41,256 nucleotides of DNA from a virus. Location of the stretch: positions 1-41,256 of the IMG/VR virus record IMGVR_UViG_3300032144_000029. One strand, 5' to 3'. The notes under the pieces were generated by a model that worked only from the letters and a program-made list of their open reading frames with translations, did no database searches and was not told the DNA's origin. Of the stretch, positions 22,636 through 30,985 are shown piece after piece (positions within the stretch are counted from its first letter, which is position 1; every line of letters begins with the position of its first letter). The translations under genes were made by a program, and so were the position numbers.

Positions 22636-24215
22636 GCGGCCTCCTGGTCGATCTTTTCGCTGGCGCGGGCGGCGCGTCCGTCGGCATCGAAGCCGCGCTC
22701 GGCCGCTCGGTCGACGTCGCCGTCAACCACGACGCGACCGCCGTCGCGGTCCACACGGCCAACCACCCCGACACGCTTCACCTGAAGACGGACGTCTGGG
22801 AGGTCGACCCGCTCGACGCGACCGGCGGGCGCCCGGTCGAGCTGCTCTGGGCCTCGCCCGACTGCCGGCACTTCTCGCGCGCGAAGGGCGGGGTGCCGCG
22901 CTCGCCGCGCGTCCGGTCGCTCGCGTGGGTCGTGGTGAAGTGGGCGCAGGCGGTGCGGCCGCGCGTGATCGCGCTTGAGAACGTGCAAGAGTTCACGACC
23001 TGGGGACCGCTCGGCAAGGACGGGACGCCGATCAAGGCGCGCGCGGGCGAGACGTTCAGCGGGTGGGTTAAGGCGCTGCGGAACCGGGGCTACGAGGTCG
23101 AGAGCCGGGTGCTCGACGCGAGCCACTTCGGCGCCCCGACCCGGCGGCGCCGGCTCTTCATCGTGGCGCGCCGCGACGGCCAGCCGATCGCCTGGCCGAA
23201 GCCGACGCACGGGCCCGGGCTCCTGCCGCTGCGCACCGCGGCCGAGTGCATCGACTGGTCGCTGCCGTGCCCCTCGATCTTCGACCGGAGGCGGCCGCTC
23301 GCGCCCGCGACGCTGCGGCGGGTGGCGGAGGGGATCCGGCGCTTCGTGCTCGGCGCCGCGGAGCCGTTCGTCGTCAACCTCTCGCACGGCGGGCGCGTCG
23401 AGCCGCTCGGCGATCCGCTGCGGACGATCACCGCAACGCCAGACGGCGGCGACCGGGCCATCGTCTCGCCGCTCGTCGCCCCGACGCTGGCGAAGTTCCG
23501 CTACGACTCGGCCGGCCAGCGCGTCGACGCGCCGATGCCGACGATCACGGCCGGAGGCGGTCGCGAGGATCGACCTGCAGGCGCAGGGCACGCGCTCGGG
23601 CTAGTCGCTCCGACGCTGATCCAGACCGGCCACGGCGAGCGCGACGGCCAGGCGCCGCGGGTCCCGGGCCTCGACAAGCCGCTCGGCGCCGTCGTGGCTG
23701 GCGGATCGAAGCGCGCGCTCGTCGCGGCCTACCTCGCGCACCACTACGGCGGCGAGGTCGGGCGCGAGGCGACGCGTCCGCTCGGAGTCGTGACCTCGCG
23801 CGACCATCACTCGCTCGTCGCCGCGAGCCTGACGAAGTGGTACGGAACCGCGTTCGGCCAGGCGGTCGACGAGCCGCTCCACACCGCGACCGTGAAGGCG
23901 CGCTTCGCTCTCGTCGAGACGTTCCTCGAGCGGCACGGGATGCCCGGGCCTCACGTCGTGCGCGTCGACGGCGAGAGCTACGCGATCGTCGACATCGGGC
24001 TCCGGATGCTCGAGCCGCACGAACTGCTGCGCGCGCAGTTCGGCGATCACGCCGCGCGCATGGACCTCGCCGCGGCGAAGACGAAGGCAGCGAAGATCCG
24101 GCTCGTCGGGAACAGCGTCTGCCCGGACGTGGCCGCGGCGATCGTGCGGGCCAACTTGCGCGGCGCGCCGTCGGTCTCGCGGCAGCCGCCGCTCTTCGCG
24201 GCAGGTGCGCCATGA
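22632..24215 (+). CDS. DNA cytosine-C5 methyltransferase
   Basis: A 527-aa protein from ATG 22632. Motif I DLFAGAGGAS (7-16), the catalytic loop ASPDCRHFSRAKGG with Cys78 (PDC in place of the usual PCQ), motif VI ENV (116-118) and the motif VIII-like stretch GAPTRRRRLFIVA are all present. A long C-terminal part (LQTG-rich, GGSKRALVAAYLAHHYGG and LRMLEPHELLRAQFGD to IRLVGNSVCPDVAAAIVRAN) carries the motif IX-X region. It methylates C5 of cytosine in a target that cannot be read from sequence. Phage C5 methyltransferases usually shield virus DNA from host restriction. Overlaps both neighbours by 4 bp. Confidence 0.93.
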   Translation: MSGLLVDLFAGAGGASVGIEAALGRSVDVAVNHDATAVAVHTANHPDTLHLKTDVWEVDPLDATGGRPVELLWASPDCRHFSRAKGGVPRSPRVRSLAWVVVKWAQAVRPRVIALENVQEFTTWGPLGKDGTPIKARAGETFSGWVKALRNRGYEVESRVLDASHFGAPTRRRRLFIVARRDGQPIAWPKPTHGPGLLPLRTAAECIDWSLPCPSIFDRRRPLAPATLRRVAEGIRRFVLGAAEPFVVNLSHGGRVEPLGDPLRTITATPDGGDRAIVSPLVAPTLAKFRYDSAGQRVDAPMPTITAGGGREDRPAGAGHALGLVAPTLIQTGHGERDGQAPRVPGLDKPLGAVVAGGSKRALVAAYLAHHYGGEVGREATRPLGVVTSRDHHSLVAASLTKWYGTAFGQAVDEPLHTATVKARFALVETFLERHGMPGPHVVRVDGESYAIVDIGLRMLEPHELLRAQFGDHAARMDLAAAKTKAAKIRLVGNSVCPDVAAAIVRANLRGAPSVSRQPPLFAAGAP

Positions 24216-24562
24216 ACGGCCGCTGCCGCCGCTGCGACAAGATCCGCTCGGTGCCGGCCCCCGACGGCGCGAGGATCGCCGACTTCCGCTGCGGCTGCGG
24301 TGGCACGCTGCGCCGCGTCGACGAGCTCGGGCGACCGATCGGGCGTCCGTCTCATCAGCGCGCGCTCGGCTGCTGCGACTACTGCGGGAGGCGCCGCTCG
24401 ACGGAGACGCTGCGCCGCCTCGAGGTGCGCACGCTCGTCGGGATGCCGCTGATCATCGCTGGCCGCCCGGTGCACGCCGCCGCTCTCGGCCGCGGGGCGA
24501 TGGTCTGCAGGTGGCACGGGTTCGTGGCCGATCCTGCCGCGCACGAGGAGTCGCGACCTTGA
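24212..24562 (+). CDS. Zinc-ribbon-like protein
   Basis: A 116-aa protein from ATG 24212. Two Cys pairs in the first half (CRRC, CGCGG) and a C-x-x-C at CDYC in the middle, with WHGF near the end, suggest a zinc ribbon or two small zinc sites. It overlaps the methyltransferase stop by 4 bp and the next TTG by 4 bp. No defined family. Confidence 0.55.
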   Translation: MNGRCRRCDKIRSVPAPDGARIADFRCGCGGTLRRVDELGRPIGRPSHQRALGCCDYCGRRRSTETLRRLEVRTLVGMPLIIAGRPVHAAALGRGAMVCRWHGFVADPAAHEESRP

Positions 24563-24780
24563 GCTCCTGCGCCAAGTGCATCCGCAGCGTTGCGTCTTGC
24601 CCCGACTGCGGGCGCTGCGTGCGCTGCTGCGCCTGCCCTGAAGAACAGAAAGACGAGCCTCCTGCCGGAGGCGATGGCTGCCGCGCTGAACTGCAACGGC
24701 CCGATCGAGACGTGCGTCTCGCGGGTCGCACCGGCACGCCTCCGGCAGGGGGAGCGTTCAAGGAGAGACGTCCATGCTGA
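24559..24780 (+). CDS. Very Cys-rich small protein
   Basis: A 73-aa frame begun by TTG 24559 (TTGA overlap with the previous stop). The first 26 residues carry nine Cys (CAKCIRSVASCPDCGRCVRCCAC), followed by a charged, Arg-rich tail. It probably binds two or more zinc ions or an iron-sulphur cluster. Start codon choice is set by the coupling pattern seen along the operon. The end overlaps the next ATG by 7 bp. Confidence 0.5.
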   Translation: MSSCAKCIRSVASCPDCGRCVRCCACPEEQKDEPPAGGDGCRAELQRPDRDVRLAGRTGTPPAGGAFKERRPC

Positions 24781-24995
24781 AGCCGTTTCGAGCCGAGGTC
24801 GTGCGCGCGCCCGGGAAGAAGGGCGAGTGGCTGTTACGGGTGACGAGCATCAACCGCCAGCGCGGCCTCTGGAGCGAGACCTACAAGCGCCGCGCCGCGG
24901 CGATCAAGGCGATGGCGCCGCTCGACCCGGAGCGCTGCGCGTTCTTCGTCGAGGACACGAGGAGCGGAGAACTGCGGCCCCACACGCGGGCGTGA
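24774..24995 (+). CDS. Small DUF1508-like protein
   Basis: A 73-aa protein from ATG 24774 with AAGGAGAG upstream. The layout FRAEVVRAPGKKGEWLLRVTSINRQRGLWSETYKRRAAAIKAM resembles YegP/DUF1508 units (W-x-x-R-L...S-E-x-Y...A-x-x-x-I), a small two-stranded/helix domain of unknown role. Only one unit is present and the match is by pattern, so the family is tentative. Confidence 0.5.
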   Translation: MLKPFRAEVVRAPGKKGEWLLRVTSINRQRGLWSETYKRRAAAIKAMAPLDPERCAFFVEDTRSGELRPHTRA

Positions 24996-25041
24996 TCGAA
25001 GGCGGAGAGGCGGGCGCCTGGCGGCGCGGCGGGAGGTGATC

Positions 25042-26307
25042 GTGGCTGGAAAGGTGTCGTGGTTCGCGGTGCACTCGGGGCCGTGGGCGGCGGTCGCGGC
25101 GAGCTTGTCGCTCGAGGACGAGGGGCTCTTCCTGCGGCTCGCGACGCTGATCCAGCTGCACGGCGTGCGCGGCGCCGCGACGATGCCACCGCGCCGCTGG
25201 GCTCTCCTGGCCAGGTGCCAGCTCGATCGCTTCCTCGAGGCCGTCGATCGGCTGCACGAACTCGGCGCGCTGCGCGTCGAGGCGGGAGTCCGACCAGAAG
25301 ATCCGACGACGATCGCCTGCCCGATGGTGGCCGACACGGACGGCTTCGTCGAGGAGAAGCGCAGGAAGGATCGCGAGCGACGCAACGGCGATCGCCAGGA
25401 GCCAGGACACGCCGATGTCGAACCGATTCCGACGGAATCCATCGGAATCCATCAGAATCCGTCGGAATCCAAGGAACGCCACGGAATCGGCCATAGCAGT
25501 GAAGTGAAGAGCAGTGAAGAGCATGCGGCTCCGCTTCGCTCCGCCTCTGCGGAGCTCCCTCCGGTCGCTCCGCTTGCGCCGAGCTCGGCGGCTGACGCCG
25601 CCGCCTCGCCGCCGCCGGCGGAGCGTTCAGGCGAGTGGCCCGAAGTCCCGGAGGAGCTGTGCCCGTTCGAGCGCTGGCACTCGCCGGAGGCGTCGGACGT
25701 GCCGCGGCTGCGCTCCGGCCAGCGCGCCTTCCTCGAGCGCTGGCCGGAGACCCGCGCGCAGCTGCTCTCGGCGTTCCCGTCGCTCGACCTCGGCGACCAG
25801 CTGCGGCAGGCCTACGCGTGGGAGACGCTGAACCCGAAGACCAGGAAGACGCCGGCGGGCCGCGCCGACTTCCTCTTCCGGTGGTGCGCCAGGAGCCAGG
25901 ACAAGGCGGCCGCGAGCAGCGCCGCGCGCGCGCCGCCACCCAACCTGCGCAACGACGCGTCCGCGCTCGCCGCGGCGAGAACCGCCTCGCTGCGCGAGCG
26001 CGTCCCGAAGGGCGACACGCCGATCGCTGCCGGCGCGCGCGCGAGGTCGAACCTCGGCCCGTTCGGACCGCCGGTTGGCCAGCACGGCGGCTACCTGCGC
26101 ATCGAGGGCGACCGCCTCGAGCTGTTCTCGTTCGAGGGCGAGGTGGGCCATGCGAGGTGCACCTGGATCGGCTCGGCGTCGGCCGTCAAGGCGACGCACG
26201 ACCGCGAGCAGGAGCGCTTGAGGAAGGCGAAGGACGACTGGGTGAAGCAGCGCAGCCGCGAGACGCTCGCGCCCGCGAGCCCTCCGACGAGCACGGCGCC
26301 CGCGTAG
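25042..26307 (+). CDS. Replication-initiator-like protein with internal iterons
   Basis: A 421-aa protein. GTG 25042 is chosen over GTG 25036 because GGGAGG lies 5 bases before it. The N-terminal ~90 residues (WFAVHSGPWAAVAASLSLEDEGLFLRLATLIQLHG, ALLARCQLDRFLEAVDRLHELGAL) form a winged-helix domain typical of phage replication initiators/replisome organisers. A variable low-complexity linker follows (residues 110-195, encoded over the iterons). A conserved C-terminal part then runs from WPEVPEELCPFERWH to TWIGSASAVKATHD. No helicase or primase motif is visible. In lambda-like phages the origin sits inside the initiator gene, the same layout as here. Confidence 0.65.
   Translation: MAGKVSWFAVHSGPWAAVAASLSLEDEGLFLRLATLIQLHGVRGAATMPPRRWALLARCQLDRFLEAVDRLHELGALRVEAGVRPEDPTTIACPMVADTDGFVEEKRRKDRERRNGDRQEPGHADVEPIPTESIGIHQNPSESKERHGIGHSSEVKSSEEHAAPLRSASAELPPVAPLAPSSAADAAASPPPAERSGEWPEVPEELCPFERWHSPEASDVPRLRSGQRAFLERWPETRAQLLSAFPSLDLGDQLRQAYAWETLNPKTRKTPAGRADFLFRWCARSQDKAAASSAARAPPPNLRNDASALAAARTASLRERVPKGDTPIAAGARARSNLGPFGPPVGQHGGYLRIEGDRLELFSFEGEVGHARCTWIGSASAVKATHDREQERLRKAKDDWVKQRSRETLAPASPPTSTAPA
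25425..25490. repeat. Tandem 10-bp iterons, candidate replication origin
   Basis: Phased 10-bp repeats around the core ggaatcc: gacggaatcc (25431), atcggaatcc (25441), atcagaatcc (25451), gtcggaatcc (25461), with diverged copies at 25421 (reverse-like gattcc) and 25481 (acggaatcgg). Exactly 10-bp spacing puts each site on the same face of DNA, as in initiator-binding iterons. Two agcagtgaag repeats follow from 25494. Confidence 0.65.
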
Positions 26308-26349
26308 GATTGCTGCCGCAGGGCAGGCGGCGCGCCGTGGCGGGCGTGC

Positions 26350-26724
26350 ATGGAGCGAGCGGGGAGAGTGGTCGTTGAGGCGGTGCGAGTTCGACTCGCG
26401 CCGACCGGGCGGCTCCTGACGGTGATCCCGGAGGCGTTCTCGGCCAGCGCCGAGCTCTGCGTCATCCGCGACCTGACGGTGTCGTCGCGCACCGTCCGCC
26501 AGCGCGCCGGGTGGGCCGTGCTTCACGTCCGCACCGGGCTCGCCGTCGCGATCGTCGTGCGCCGCGACGAGGCCTTCCTGCTCATGCGCCTGCTCGACCG
26601 GCAACCGGTCTGGGCCTACGAGGACGGCAACCCCGAGGCGGTGTCGCGCGCGCTCGAGCGCTGCTTCTCGATCCTCGCGAACTTCGACGTGCGCGCGCCG
26701 CGGCCGGCGCGGGCGGTGCCGTGA
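26350..26724 (+). CDS. Unknown protein upstream of the terminase
   Basis: A 124-aa protein from ATG 26350; a start at TTG 26374 with the GGGGAGAG site upstream is an alternative. Predicted alpha/beta (TGRLLTVIPEAFSASAELCVIRDLTVSSRTVRQRAGWAVLHVRTGLAVAIVVRRDEAFLLMRLL), with a hydrophobic but not membrane-length core. It resembles no family known to me. It overlaps the small terminase start by 4 bp, so it may belong to the late operon. Confidence 0.55.
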   Translation: MERAGRVVVEAVRVRLAPTGRLLTVIPEAFSASAELCVIRDLTVSSRTVRQRAGWAVLHVRTGLAVAIVVRRDEAFLLMRLLDRQPVWAYEDGNPEAVSRALERCFSILANFDVRAPRPARAVP

Positions 26725-27344
26725 CCGGGAAGCGCGTGCTCGTCGGGGTCCGCGCTTACGCCAGGCATCGGACGGAGCGCGGGGAGCCGACGTCTCACGT
26801 CGCCGTCGTGAAGGCGATTGCCGATGGCCGCCTGCGCGGCGCGGTGACCGGCAGCGGCCACGCGACGCGTATCGACCTGGTGAAGGCCGACGCCGCGTGG
26901 AAGGCCAACACCGACCCGGCGCAGCAGCGCGCGCGCGCTGCCGATGCCGCGCCGCGCGCGCGCCGCAAGAACGACGGGTCGAAGCTCTCGCTGATGGAGC
27001 TGCGCACCGAGAACCTCCGCTGGACGACTCGGCGCGAGAAGCTCGCCTACCTGCAGGAGAGCGGGAAGCTCGTGCCGCTCGACCAGGTGAAGAAGCAGGT
27101 CTTCGGGCAGTTCCACGCGCTCCAGACGAAGAGCTACCAGATGGTCGAGCGCGTCGCGCGGCGCCTCGCGCTTGCCGCCGACGAGCGCAAGGTGCGCGAC
27201 ATCCTCCTGCGCGAGCTGCGCGCGATCTACGAGGTCGAGGCCGACCGCGCCCTGCGCGAGGCGGAGCGCGCCGAGCTCGAAGACGAGCGTCCAGTCGCAC
27301 CGGCTCCTGCGCCGGCCACCGCCGAGGAGGACGGCGATGGATAG
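26721..27344 (+). CDS. Terminase small subunit
   Basis: A 207-aa protein from GTG 26721. The N-terminal segment RAYARHRTERGEPTSHVAVVKAIADGRLRGAVTGSGHATRIDLVKADAAW is the winged-helix DNA-recognition region found in small terminase subunits paired with GpA-type large subunits. A helical middle (LMELRTENLRWTTRREKLAYLQESGKLVPLDQVKKQVFGQFHALQTKSYQ) mediates oligomerisation in the family. It recognises the phage packaging site and delivers DNA to the large subunit. It overlaps the large subunit start by 8 bp. A cos site is expected nearby but is not identified. Confidence 0.85.
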   Translation: MTGKRVLVGVRAYARHRTERGEPTSHVAVVKAIADGRLRGAVTGSGHATRIDLVKADAAWKANTDPAQQRARAADAAPRARRKNDGSKLSLMELRTENLRWTTRREKLAYLQESGKLVPLDQVKKQVFGQFHALQTKSYQMVERVARRLALAADERKVRDILLRELRAIYEVEADRALREAERAELEDERPVAPAPAPATAEEDGDG

Positions 27345-29271
27345 GTCGACCGCGCGCAAGCTGATCGCGCAGGCGATCTCCGACGGTCTGCGCCCGCCGA
27401 AGCTCTGGAACATCGTCGAGTGGGCGGAGCGCCACATCGCGCTCGACTCGCGCTCGTCAGGCACGCTGGGCGACTGGCGCGTCTGCAACTCGCCCTACGT
27501 CGCCGAGATCCTCGAAGCGCTCTCGCCCGACTCGCCCGTCACCGACGTCGCCGTGATGAAGGGCAGCCAGCTCGGCATCACGCTGATGGCCCACATCTGG
27601 ATGGGCTTCCTGATCAGCGAGCACCCCTCGAACATCTTCAGCTGCATGCCGACGGTCGAGGACGCGAAGGACGCCAGCAAGCAGAAGTGGCGCCCGCTCG
27701 TCGACCTCTCCGAGCCGCTGCGCGAGCGCATCGCGCCGCCGCGCAGCCGCGACTCGGGCAACACCATCATGGTGCAGGAGTTCCCTGGTGGCAGCCTGAT
27801 CTGGGCCGGCGCCAACAGCCCGGCCCGCTTCCGATCGCGCTCCGGCCGCTACGTCTTGGCCGACGAGATCGACGCCTACCCGAAGACGATCGCGACCGGC
27901 GACCCGATCGCCTTGATCGAGCGCTTCACGTCGACCTACCGCAACCGCAAGCACCTCTGGATCTCGACGCCGACCGATGAGCTCACGAGCTCGATCGCGA
28001 AGAAGTTCCGGGCCGGCGACCAGAGCAGGCTCTACGTGCCGTGCCCTCGCTGCGGCGAGCAGCAGCTGCTGATCTTCCGCGACGTGAAGACGGGCCGGAA
28101 GGGGCTGCGCTGGGAGGGCGTGCTGCCCGACCTCGACGTCTGGTACGAGTGCGAGAAGTGCCACGGCCGGATCGACGAGTCCGAGAAGGACTGGATGCTC
28201 GAGCGCCACGTCTGGCGCCCGACCGTGCCTCGGCTGAGCGAGTCCTACCGCAGCTTCCACGTCTCGTCGCTCTACTCCCCTCCGGGCCAGCTCTCGTGGA
28301 GCCGCATCGCCGCGCGCTACGTGAACGAGGGCAACGGCCAGAACGCGCTCAAGCTGCGCGTCTTCATCAACGAGGTGCTCGGCGAGACGTGGGAGGACCG
28401 CGGCGAGTCGCCCGAGTGGGAGGATCTCTTCAGCCGGCGCGAGCTCTACGCGATCGGGACGGTGCCGAAGGGCGTCCACGTCCTCACCGCTGGCGCCGAC
28501 GTCCAGAAGGACCGCATCGAGGTCGAGGTCGTCGGATGGGGGCCGCGGCTCGAAAGCTGGTCGATCGACTACATCGTGATCCAGGGCGACACCTCTGCCG
28601 ACGCGACGTGGCGGAAGCTCGACGACCTGCTCGTGCGGCCGTACCGCCGCGCGGGCGGCGGCGAGCTGCGCATCCGGCTGCTCGCCGTCGACACCGGCTG
28701 GGACACGATGCGCGTCTACAACTGGGTGCGCGGCAAGCCGCCGGGCTCGGTGATCGCCGTCGATGGCCGCGCGACCCAGCCGACGCTCGTCACCGGCCAC
28801 CCGAAATACATGGACGTGCGGCGCGCCGGCGGCGTCATCCGTCGCGGCGTGCAGCTCTGGGGCGTCGGCACCAACCTCGCGAAGCGGGAGCTCTTCACCT
28901 TCCTGCGCGTGCGCCCGGTGAATCGGCCCGGCGAGCCGGTGCCAACCGGGCTCTGCCACTGGCCGCAGTACCCGCAGGACTACTTCGAGCAGCTGACCAA
29001 CGAGCGCCTCGTCACGAAGAAGAAGCACGGCTTCACCCAGTTCGTCTGGGAGAAGACTGGCCGCAATGAGGCGCTCGACTGTCGAGTGTATGCCCGGGCG
29101 GCGTCTGCTATTGTCGGGATCGACCGATGGAATGAACACGACTGGGCGCGCGCCATTGGCGGGGCGGCGCCGGCACAGTTGCGCGGCAATGCCAAGGGGA
29201 GCGCCCCAAGGACTGGCCGCTACGGCGGCCTCGGGGACATGAGCCGGTGGCATTCACGACGGCCGACCTGA
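27337..29271 (+). CDS. Terminase large subunit, GpA family
   Basis: A 644-aa protein from ATG 27337. ATPase: KGSQLGIT (75-82) is the GpA-type Walker A, RYVLADEIDAYP (171-182) the Walker B, and the coupling motif STPTDE lies near 210. A small zinc site follows (CPRC, CEKC around 235-272). The nuclease half begins with ADVQKDRIEVEVVGWG and includes VDTGWDT and a C-terminal YFEQLTNERLVTKKKHGFTQFVWEKTG. This motor cuts and pumps DNA into the prohead. GpA-family enzymes usually cut at cos sites. The C-terminus overlaps the next gene by 25 bp. Confidence 0.93.
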   Translation: MDRSTARKLIAQAISDGLRPPKLWNIVEWAERHIALDSRSSGTLGDWRVCNSPYVAEILEALSPDSPVTDVAVMKGSQLGITLMAHIWMGFLISEHPSNIFSCMPTVEDAKDASKQKWRPLVDLSEPLRERIAPPRSRDSGNTIMVQEFPGGSLIWAGANSPARFRSRSGRYVLADEIDAYPKTIATGDPIALIERFTSTYRNRKHLWISTPTDELTSSIAKKFRAGDQSRLYVPCPRCGEQQLLIFRDVKTGRKGLRWEGVLPDLDVWYECEKCHGRIDESEKDWMLERHVWRPTVPRLSESYRSFHVSSLYSPPGQLSWSRIAARYVNEGNGQNALKLRVFINEVLGETWEDRGESPEWEDLFSRRELYAIGTVPKGVHVLTAGADVQKDRIEVEVVGWGPRLESWSIDYIVIQGDTSADATWRKLDDLLVRPYRRAGGGELRIRLLAVDTGWDTMRVYNWVRGKPPGSVIAVDGRATQPTLVTGHPKYMDVRRAGGVIRRGVQLWGVGTNLAKRELFTFLRVRPVNRPGEPVPTGLCHWPQYPQDYFEQLTNERLVTKKKHGFTQFVWEKTGRNEALDCRVYARAASAIVGIDRWNEHDWARAIGGAAPAQLRGNAKGSAPRTGRYGGLGDMSRWHSRRPT

Positions 29272-29456
29272 TCCCACTCGAGCGCGCGCTGGCGACCGGC
29301 GCGCTGGAGGTCCGCGACGCGTCTGGCCGCATGACGAAGTTCGCGTCGCGCGAGGATCTCGAGCAGCGCATCGCGCTCATCAAGCGCGAGACCGGGCAGG
29401 CGGCGCGCGGCGGCCTCAACCTCACGCTCGTGCGCTTCGACCGGGGCTACCGGTGA
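29247..29456 (+). CDS. gpW-like head-tail joining protein
   Basis: A 69-aa protein from GTG 29247. The pattern LIPLERALATGALEVRDASGRMTKFASREDLEQRIALIKRETG matches the gpW fold: helix, short beta hairpin, helix. This protein joins the portal to the neck in lambda-like heads. Position between large terminase and portal is exactly as in lambda (A-W-B). It overlaps the portal gene by 4 bp. Confidence 0.85.
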   Translation: MAFTTADLIPLERALATGALEVRDASGRMTKFASREDLEQRIALIKRETGQAARGGLNLTLVRFDRGYR

Positions 29457-30976
29457 CGTTCGGCAGCTTCTTCCGCGGGCTCGGTGCCGCCGCGCGCGCC
29501 TGGATGAATGTCCAGCGCTGGACCGACATGCGCAAGCGCGCGCTCGTCGCGCTCGGTTACGACGGCGCCGACACCGGGCGCCACCTCGCCGCCTGGCGGC
29601 CTGGCGCGCGCTCCGCCGACGGCGAGCTCAAGCAGGGCCGGCGCCTCTTGCGCGACCGCGCGCGCGACCTCGAGCGCAACGACGGCTGGGCGAAGAACGC
29701 GATCCGAGCGCTCACCACGAACGTCGCCGGCACCGGCTTCTCGGCCGACTTCGACGACGACGACCCGCGTGAGGACGTCTGGCGCGAGTGGGCCGAGTCG
29801 AGTGCCTGCGATCACGAGGGCGACTACAACCTCAAGGCGCTGCTGCGCCAGATCGTCTTCAACCGCTACCTGAGCGGCGAGGTGCTGATCGTCCGCCGGC
29901 GCCAGCGGAAGGCGATCGTGCGCCGCGGCAAGCGGCTGCCGCCGCTCCGGCTGCAGCTCCTCGAGACGGACTTCATCGACCGCCTGAAGAACGAGGAGAA
30001 GACCGCCGCCGGCGGCCGCATCATCGACGGGATCGAGCTCGACGCCGACGGGCGCCGCGTCGCCTACTGGCTCTACGACGCGCACCCCGGCGATCCGTTC
30101 TCGAGGATGGCGACGACGAGCCGCCGGGTGCTCGCGAGCGAGGTGATCCACTACTTCGGCCGCGAGCGCGCCGGCCAGATGAGCGGCGCGCCGGCGCTCG
30201 CGCCCGCGATCACGCTGCTGCGCGACATCGGCGATTCGATCACCGCCCACCTCGGCAAGCAGAAGGTCGCGGTCGCCTTCGCGGCGTTCCGACGAGTGGC
30301 GAACGCCGAACCGATTCCGCCCGCCAGCCCCAACGCAACCGGCCAGATCGATGAATCGATGCTGCAGGAGATCCAGCCGGGCACGATCGCGACGCTGCCG
30401 CTCGGCGAGGACATCACCTTCAGCGATCCGCCGCAGGTGGGTGACTTCAAGGACTTCATCGACCAGGTGCTGCACGCGATCGCGGCCGCACTCGGCATCC
30501 CCTACGAACTGCTCACGGGCGTCTTCCCCGCCAACTTCAGCGCCTCGAAGCTCGCGTTCCTGAACTTCTACGGCTTCGTCGACCAGGAGCAGGAGACCAC
30601 GCTCGAGCCGCTCGTGCTCGACCGGATCTTCGAGTGGTTCGAGGAGGCCGCGCGCGACGCCGGCTTCGAGGGCTTCGGCGAGGAGCGGCCGGTCCCGGTC
30701 TGGATCGCTCCGGCGCGTCCGATGGTCGACGCCGTGCGCGAGTCGAAGGCCGCGGTCGACGACATCCGCGCCGGGCTCTCGACGTGGCAGCGCGAGTGCC
30801 GCCGCCGCGGGATCAACCCGCGCGAGCAGATCCGCCAGCTCAAGCAGCAGAACAAGCTCTTCGACGACGCGAAGCTCGTCCTCGACTGCGACGCGCGCAT
30901 GTTCGCGCGCATCGCGTCGGCGCCGCTGCCGCCGGCCGAAGAGACCGCCACCGCTTCGGCGGCGGCCAGCAAGTAG
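29453..30976 (+). CDS. Portal protein, lambda family
   Basis: A 507-aa protein from GTG 29453. The start RDLERNDGWAKNAIRALTTNVAGTGF, the clip/wing segment LRLQLLETDFIDRL, EVIHYFGRERAGQMSGAPALAPAITLLRDIGDSITAHLGKQKVAVAFAAF and the crown-end WQRECRRRGINPREQIRQLKQQN are typical of lambda gpB-type portals. Twelve copies form the ring for DNA entry and tail attachment. Order and overlap with gpW agree. Lambda-type portals often carry the C protease downstream; here the protease is fused to the capsid. Confidence 0.93.
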   Translation: MTFGSFFRGLGAAARAWMNVQRWTDMRKRALVALGYDGADTGRHLAAWRPGARSADGELKQGRRLLRDRARDLERNDGWAKNAIRALTTNVAGTGFSADFDDDDPREDVWREWAESSACDHEGDYNLKALLRQIVFNRYLSGEVLIVRRRQRKAIVRRGKRLPPLRLQLLETDFIDRLKNEEKTAAGGRIIDGIELDADGRRVAYWLYDAHPGDPFSRMATTSRRVLASEVIHYFGRERAGQMSGAPALAPAITLLRDIGDSITAHLGKQKVAVAFAAFRRVANAEPIPPASPNATGQIDESMLQEIQPGTIATLPLGEDITFSDPPQVGDFKDFIDQVLHAIAAALGIPYELLTGVFPANFSASKLAFLNFYGFVDQEQETTLEPLVLDRIFEWFEEAARDAGFEGFGEERPVPVWIAPARPMVDAVRESKAAVDDIRAGLSTWQRECRRRGINPREQIRQLKQQNKLFDDAKLVLDCDARMFARIASAPLPPAEETATASAAASK

Positions 30977-30985
30977 GAGCGATCG

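Noticed and set aside
21871-24215. Restriction-modification system (MmcB-like nuclease fold plus C5 methyltransferase)
   Set aside because: The MmcB-like protein is a phage-type DNA-processing family member with no known restriction specificity. Adjacency alone does not support a restriction claim; kept as a question only.
25431-25470. Short CRISPR array
   Set aside because: Units are 10 bp with no spacers of constant size; spacing fits initiator-binding iterons.
27457-29253. 598-codon minus-strand frame opposite the large terminase
   Set aside because: Shadow of the terminase gene; no domain, no ribosome site.
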